From Micromonospora ureilytica (lineage in GTDB: Bacteria > Actinomycetota > Actinomycetes > Mycobacteriales > Micromonosporaceae): a stretch of 64,000 bases of DNA. Both the position numbers and the translations under genes were made by a program. Shown here one piece after another: positions 58,544 to 64,000 of this stretch (position 1 is its first letter; every line of letters begins with the position of its first letter). The stretch lies in NCBI RefSeq assembly GCF_015751765.1, contig NZ_JADOTX010000001.1, positions 4,898,001 through 4,962,000 on the forward strand. The letters run 5' to 3'. The notes beneath the pieces are model-generated. The model was not told the DNA's origin and searched no databases. It saw only the letters and a program-made list of their open reading frames with translations.

Positions 58544-59188
58544 TCAGCGCTCTGGTCGCGTCGGCTCGCGGTCGGCAATGACCTGCGGAATGACCTGTTC
58601 GACGATGGTCAGCAGAGTCGTGGTGAGCAGCAGGTGCACCTGAGCGCGGGTCAGCACGCCGCGCTGGAGCCATTCTCGGGCGGTCGACGTCGCCAGCCCC
58701 CCGTACGCCCGGACCATCCCGCGCAGCTCCTCGCGGTGCTCCGCCTCGCCGGCCAGCCCGACGGCGACCAGCATGCGGTCCGCGGCGACCTCCTCGGCCT
58801 CGGCGAGCACCCGCTCCACGTCGGCGTCGCCGCCCATCCCCCGGGCGGTGACCGCCGCCAGCCACGAGGTGCTGTGCCGGGACACCACGTCGAGGAACCA
58901 GGTGACGCTTGCGTCGACACGGGTCCGCAGATCCCCCTTGGGCAGCCGCTCCAGGGCAACCTCGGGGATGGTCACCATGACCCGTACGACCTCCAGGTAG
59001 AGGTCCTTCTTCGCACCGAAGTAGTGATTGACCAGGCCGCGAGCGACACCAGCCTCGCGGGCGACGTCGGTGGTCGACACGTCCGCGTACGGGCGCTCGC
59101 CGAACAGCCGGACCGCGCAGGCCAGGATCTGCCCACGCCGGGCGTCCGGCTCCAAACGGCGGCGGCGCGGAGCGGTCTCGACACTCAT
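58544..59188 (-). CDS. TetR-family regulator
   Basis: 214 residues. HTH: ARRGQILACAVRLFGERPYA, then VSTTDVAREAGVARGLVNHY, FGAKKDLYLEVVR. The C-terminal domain (TRVDASVTWFLDVVSRHSTS, WLAAVTARGMGGDADVERVL) resembles regulators of lipid or acyl-CoA metabolism, which would fit the beta-oxidation genes at 61 kb, but this is inference. ATG start at 59188. The palindrome at 59237-59298 lies in its leader. Confidence 0.9.
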   Translation of the reverse strand: MSVETAPRRRRLEPDARRGQILACAVRLFGERPYADVSTTDVAREAGVARGLVNHYFGAKKDLYLEVVRVMVTIPEVALERLPKGDLRTRVDASVTWFLDVVSRHSTSWLAAVTARGMGGDADVERVLAEAEEVAADRMLVAVGLAGEAEHREELRGMVRAYGGLATSTAREWLQRGVLTRAQVHLLLTTTLLTIVEQVIPQVIADREPTRPER

Positions 59189-59236
59189 CTGCCCGACCCT
59201 ATCGACAGCTCACCGATCGGCCGCCGTTCCTCACCT

Positions 59237-59298
59237 TGATCACTTGATGCTCAGCAGTCGTCAGCGCTGCGTCCGAACTACTCAGCATCAAGTGATCA
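59237..59298. repeat. Palindrome with 15-bp arms
   Basis: TGATCACTTGATGCT at 59237-59251 and its exact reverse complement at 59284-59298, loop 32 nt with further partial pairing (CAG/CTG). It lies about 50 bp upstream of the TetR start and downstream of the VOC gene. An operator, terminator of the VOC gene, or dispersed element are all possible. Confidence 0.7.
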
Positions 59299-59382
59299 CC
59301 GCACGCCCCGGCGACGCCGGACCACGTGTCGTCCCAGATGGCTGGGTCTGCCGGCTTATGAGCCAAGGCTGCGCCAACCTGG

Positions 59383-59781
59383 TCAGCGGCCGAACTTCTC
59401 GATCGCGTCGGGGGTCACCGGGGTGAAGAAGTTGACCAGGTTGCCGTCGGGGTCGCGGAAGAGCAGGGCTCGGTTACCCCAGGGCATGGTCGTGGGCTCG
59501 TTCACGAAGTCCTTCACCACGTTCTTCAGCTTCTCGTAGAGCGCGTCCACGTCTGCCACGAGGAACTCGATGATCACGGTGTGGTTGTCGGCCGGGCGGG
59601 CCGACCCTGGCGCGAACAGTGGGACGGTGCGGGTACTGCCGATCGCCAGCGTGCCGTGGGCAGTGCGCAACTCGGCGAAGTCCTCGTTGCCCCGGGCCGC
59701 CTGCACGCCGGTGATCTTCTCGTAGAAGCCGACCAGGCGGTTGATGTCGTCGGTGATGATGCGGATCGAGACAAGATCCAT
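59383..59781 (-). CDS. VOC-family (glyoxalase/bleomycin-resistance-like) protein
   Basis: 132 residues with two beta-alpha-beta-beta-beta units: IRIITDDINRLVGFYEKITG, FAELRTAHGTLAIGS, VIIEFLVADVDALYEKL, ALLFRDPDGNLVNFF. The C-terminal DPDGN is typical; metal-binding His/Glu are only partly evident. It may be a dioxygenase, isomerase or drug-binding protein. Divergent from the WYL regulator with a large palindromic operator between, so probably its target. Confidence 0.87.
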   Translation of the reverse strand: MDLVSIRIITDDINRLVGFYEKITGVQAARGNEDFAELRTAHGTLAIGSTRTVPLFAPGSARPADNHTVIIEFLVADVDALYEKLKNVVKDFVNEPTTMPWGNRALLFRDPDGNLVNFFTPVTPDAIEKFGR

Positions 59782-59829
59782 GTCTTCTCCCTGCTCAGTA
59801 CGGTCGGGACCGGTCTGTCGTCAGCACGT

Positions 59830-59870
59830 TAGCCCGAATACTGGACAGATCTGGTCCAGTATTCGGGCTA
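59830..59870. promoter_or_regulatory. Perfect 17-bp-arm operator between VOC and WYL genes
   Basis: TAGCCCGAATACTGGAC at 59830-59846 and its exact reverse complement at 59854-59870, spacer 7 nt. It ends 10 bp before the WYL gene ATG and 49 bp upstream of the VOC start. Inner boxes ACTGGAC and GTCCAGT flank the centre. It is the probable binding site of the WYL regulator. Confidence 0.85.
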
Positions 59871-59880
59871 GGTTCAGACC

Positions 59881-60858
59881 ATGGCACGACCGACAGCCCA
59901 GGTGCTCGCACTGCTGGGGCTCTTGCAGTCCGGCGGCGTCCGGACGATGGCCGAGCTTGCCGAGCGCCTCGGTGTCGAACCGCGCACGGTGCGGCGCTAC
60001 GTGAGTCACCTGGTCGACCTCGACGTGCCGGTGGAGTCGGTGCGCGGTCGCTACGGCGGGTATCGGCTCGCCGCCGGCTATCGTCTGCCGCCGCTGATGT
60101 TCAGCGACGACGAAGCCTTGGCGGTCCTACTCGGCCTGGTTGCCGGCCGCCGTGCCGGGCTGGCGACGGCTACAGGTACGGCGGGTGAGACTGCCGCCGC
60201 GAAAATCCGGCGCGTCCTGCCTTCGCGGATCGCGGACCGGCTGGACGCCGTACTCCAGTCCCTCGCCTTCACCACCGAACCCGACGACTTACCCGCGCCG
60301 CAGACAGACGTACTACTCACGGTCGCCGAGGCGGTCCGCCAGCACCGGCCGATCTCACTCCAGTACACCTCGCGCAACGGCAGGCGTAGCGTCCGCGCTT
60401 TGCATCCGTTCGGGCTGGTCAACCATGCCGGCCGGTGGTATGTCATCGGGGCCGATCCGGATGTCGGTGAGGATCGAACCCTTCGGCTCGACCGCGTCGC
60501 GGGCGCGAGAACGCTGCCCGGCTCGTTCGAGCCGCCCGCCGGGAACGATCCCGCAGGGCAACTCCTCACCTCGATGGCACAGGCGCCGTACCAGCATGCG
60601 GTGTCGTTGCGGATACAAGGAACACGTGAGCAGATCCGCAGGCAGCTACCTGCCAGCATCGCCGATGTGCGAGAGGGCGCGGACGAAGGCTGGCAGGACG
60701 TGGAGATCCGGGCAGAAAAGCTCGACTGGTTACCCACTGTGCTCGCCGCGCTCGACCTGCCGTTCGTCATCGAACGCCCGGACGAACTCCGCGATCGTGT
60801 CGTCGCACTCGCCGAGCGGTTGGCGGCCTCCGGACGACGTGAGTCGACCCGCGGCTAG
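59881..60858 (+). CDS. HTH/WYL-domain transcriptional regulator
   Basis: 325 residues. N-terminal winged helix: QVLALLGLLQSGGVRTMAEL, AERLGVEPRTVRRYVSHLVD. GGYRLAAGYRLPPLMFSDDE follows. WYL domain about 135-215: RPISLQYTSRNGRRSVRALH, PFGLVNHAGRWYVIGADPDV, with the C-terminal WCX extension. WYL regulators respond to small ligands or nucleic acids. It starts 10 bp after the operator palindrome, so strong autoregulation is expected; no Shine-Dalgarno sequence stands out and the mRNA may be leaderless. Confidence 0.92.
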   Translation: MARPTAQVLALLGLLQSGGVRTMAELAERLGVEPRTVRRYVSHLVDLDVPVESVRGRYGGYRLAAGYRLPPLMFSDDEALAVLLGLVAGRRAGLATATGTAGETAAAKIRRVLPSRIADRLDAVLQSLAFTTEPDDLPAPQTDVLLTVAEAVRQHRPISLQYTSRNGRRSVRALHPFGLVNHAGRWYVIGADPDVGEDRTLRLDRVAGARTLPGSFEPPAGNDPAGQLLTSMAQAPYQHAVSLRIQGTREQIRRQLPASIADVREGADEGWQDVEIRAEKLDWLPTVLAALDLPFVIERPDELRDRVVALAERLAASGRRESTRG

Positions 60859-60923
60859 TCGCCCGACCGGCCGGCCGTCGTCCCTCACCTTGCGCGCGCC
60901 TGATGACGGAGTCAGTTCTCGCA

Positions 60924-60968
60924 ATCTTGGACACTTTCCGTTAGCTCGTAACGGAAACTGTCCAAGAT
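60924..60968. terminator. Long hairpin after the WYL regulator gene
   Basis: 20-bp arms with one mismatch (60924-60943 and 60949-60968; right arm contains TAACGGAAACTGTCCAAGAT) around a 5-nt loop GCTCG. Placed 66 bp after the WYL stop and before the beta-oxidation operon. Likely a transcription terminator; its length and clean symmetry also fit a dispersed palindromic element. Confidence 0.7.
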
Positions 60969-61044
60969 CTCCGCGCACCCGGTGACGGGGGCAGCCGATC
61001 ACGACTTATTGACATGCCGCCAACAGCGCGCGAGGGTGGTGCAC

Positions 61045-62200
61045 ATGCCGACTCCCCCGCCCGACGGCTCCCCCTCACCCTGGCGCGAGCCGGAGCATGA
61101 CGATCTGGCAGACCTGGCCCGCACCTTCTTCACCAAGGAGGTGTTGCCGCACGACGAGCGTCTGCAGGCGCAGGGCCACCCGGACCGCGAGCACTACCGG
61201 CGCGCCGGGGAGTTGGGGCTGCTCGGCCTGTCGGTCCCGGAGGAGTACGGCGGTGGGGGCGGAGGGTTCACCCACGAGGCGGTGCTGCTGCACGAGCAGG
61301 CGTACGCCGGGGAGAGCAGCCTCGGCCTGGCCGTCCACAGTGGCATCGTCACCGGTTACCTGGTCGCGTACGGCAGCGAGGAGCAGAAGCGACGCTGGCT
61401 GCCCGGCCTGTGCAGCGGTGAGCTGGTCGGCGCCATCGCGATGACCGAGCCGGACGGGGGCTCCGATCTTCAGGCGATGCGTACCCGGGCGGTCCGCGAC
61501 GGCGACGACTATCTGGTGACCGGCGCGAAGACGTTCATCACCAACGGCGGTCTGGCCGATCTGGTCATCGTGGCCGTGAAGACCGACCCCGAGCAGCGGG
61601 CGTCCGGCGTCTCGCTGCTGGTGTGCGAGGTGGGTGGCGACCCGGCGGGGTTCCGGCGAGGCCGACTGCTGTCGAAGATCGGGCTGCACGCCAACGACAC
61701 TGCGGAGTTGTTCTTCGACGAGTTCCGGGTGCCGGCGGCCAACCTGCTCGGCGGCGCCGAGGGGCTGGGCTTCGTCCAGCTCATGCAGCTACTGCCGCAG
61801 GAGCGGCTGGTCATCGGCGTCGGCGCGGTCGCGGCCATGGAACGGGCGGTCGCGCTGACCGTCGCGTACGCCAAGGAGCGCACCGCCTTCGGCAAGACCC
61901 TGATGGGTCACCAGAACACCCGGATGGTGCTCGCCGAGTGCGCCACCCGCGCCCGGGTCAGCCGGGTCTTCCTGGACGACTGCATCGTCCGGCACACGCG
62001 TGGCGACCTGGACGTGGCCACCGCGGCGATGGCGAAGTCGTGGCTCACCGACGGGCAGTGTGAGGTCGTCGACAGGTGCCTTCAACTCTTCGGCGGCTAC
62101 GGCTACACGACGGAGTACCCGATCGCCCGGATGTACGCCGACGCACGCGTCCAGAAGATCTACGGCGGCACCAACGAGATCATGAAGGAGTTGATCGCCC

Positions 62201-62211
<11 letters not shown>
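61045..62211 (+). CDS. Acyl-CoA dehydrogenase
   Basis: 388 residues, full length. [40 protein letters not shown] and [20 protein letters not shown] bind FAD and substrate; the C-terminal [20 protein letters not shown] and [18 protein letters not shown] contain the usual catalytic-base region (Glu in GGTNEI). First step of acyl-CoA beta-oxidation. ATG 61045 with GAGGGTGG upstream. Overlaps the thiolase start by 11 nt. Confidence 0.93.
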
Positions 62212-63415
<1,204 letters not shown>

Positions 63416-63429
63416 CCCGGAGGACGACA

Positions 63430-64000
63430 ATGACCAACACCATCCGGTACGACCGCGGCGCCGACGGCATCGTCACGCTCACCCTGGACGACCCCACCCA
63501 GTCCGCCAACACCATGAACCGGGCGTACGCCGCCTCGATGAGCGCGGTCCTCGATCGGCTGGAGGCCGAGCCCGATCTCGTCGGGGTCATCGTGACCAGC
63601 GCGAAGTCGACCTTCTTCGCCGGCGGTGACCTGCCCGAGATGATCCGGGCCACCCGCGCCGACGCGCCCGACCTGGCCGTCCTGCTCGGCACCATCAAAC
63701 GGGACCTGCGCCGGCTGGAAACGCTGGGCCGACCGGTGGTCGCCGCGGTCAACGGCTCGGCGCTCGGCGGTGGCCTGGAGATCGCGCTGGCCTGCCACCA
63801 CCGGATCGCGTTGGACGCGCCCGGCAGCCGGCTCGGGCTGCCCGAGGTGACCCTGGGCCTGCTGCCGGGGGCGGGAGGTGTCACCCGGACGGTACGGATG
63901 CTCGGCCTGGCCGGCGCGCTGACCACTGTGCTGCTCACCGGTCGGCGGATGCGCCCAGCCGACGCCCTGTCCGCCGGGTTGGTCGACGAGGTGGTCGCCA
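63430..64000 (+). CDS. Enoyl-CoA hydratase/3-hydroxyacyl-CoA dehydrogenase, N-terminal part (runs off window)
   Basis: 190 codons are inside the window, starting at ATG 63430 with GGAGGACG upstream. The crotonase domain is visible: [39 protein letters not shown] (oxyanion and catalytic Glu), [20 protein letters not shown] (second Glu). Lengths of FadB-like trifunctional partners next to a thiolase suggest a C-terminal hydroxyacyl-CoA dehydrogenase beyond the edge. Confidence 0.9.
   Translation, partial: MTNTIRYDRGADGIVTLTLDDPTQSANTMNRAYAASMSAVLDRLEAEPDLVGVIVTSAKSTFFAGGDLPEMIRATRADAPDLAVLLGTIKRDLRRLETLGRPVVAAVNGSALGGGLEIALACHHRIALDAPGSRLGLPEVTLGLLPGAGGVTRTVRMLGLAGALTTVLLTGRRMRPADALSAGLVDEVVA

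Overview
The window is high-GC DNA with strong G/C bias at third codon positions, many GTG and some TTG starts, and tight 1-4 nt stop/start overlaps. Gene content (a SigB/SigF-type sigma factor, an ECF sigma factor fused to a glycoside hydrolase, DUF222-HNH and SAV_915-like proteins, an IdeR-type iron box, a kdp locus with kdpF) points to an actinomycete. Micromonosporaceae (Micromonospora-like) is my best guess; that is inference, not a database result.

Layout. 1-2.67 kb: left part of an iron-regulated NIS siderophore locus (IucA/IucC synthetase plus ATP-grasp ligase) behind a near-perfect iron box. 2.7-6.0 kb: a three-gene unit headed by a membrane-anchored ECF sigma/GH128 fusion. 6.3-7.5 kb: a small protein and a stress-type sigma factor. 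7.5-12.7 kb: a 5.2-kb unit bounded by 131-bp inverted copies of an IS right end and flanked by TGA, carrying an MFS exporter, its TetR regulator, an NmrA-like reductase with the same operator, a decayed soxR and a broken IS5-type transposase. 12.7-20.1 kb: DUF2855 and PP2C/SpoIIE genes, then a translationally coupled sugar operon (57-aa protein, two GT4 glycosyltransferases, an alpha-barrel protein, a GH130 enzyme). 20.4-28.5 kb: a string of small regulator/enzyme pairs (TetR/quinone reductase, HxlR/SnoaL-like, XRE/aldo-keto reductase, HxlR/MFS) and a DUF222-HNH protein.

28.7-44.1 kb is an alpha-galactoside utilisation island. A secreted GH27 and a cytoplasmic GH36 alpha-galactosidase plus an ABC importer without its own ATPase lie on the minus strand. 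Divergent from them is a plus-strand operon: SDR (probable galactose dehydrogenase), FadR/DgoR-like regulator, DgoD-type galactonate dehydratase, aldose epimerase-like protein, KDPGal-type aldolase, PfkB kinase, SMP-30 lactonase and a Yellow/MRJP-like protein. Together they encode a De Ley-Doudoroff (non-Leloir) route from alpha-galactosides to pyruvate and glyceraldehyde 3-phosphate.

44.1-47.9 kb: dienelactone hydrolase, two small proteins and a Tat-exported FAD protein. 47.9-56.1 kb: a complete high-affinity potassium system on the minus strand, including two tiny membrane peptides (a 27-residue peptide and KdpF), kdpA, kdpB, kdpC, kdpD and kdpE. 56.3-61 kb: a TRM11-like methyltransferase, a zinc-finger membrane protein, TetR, a VOC protein and a WYL regulator, with three strong palindromic elements and a 17-bp-arm operator between genes. 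61-64 kb: a beta-oxidation operon cut by the window edge. I saw no rRNA, tRNA or CRISPR array.
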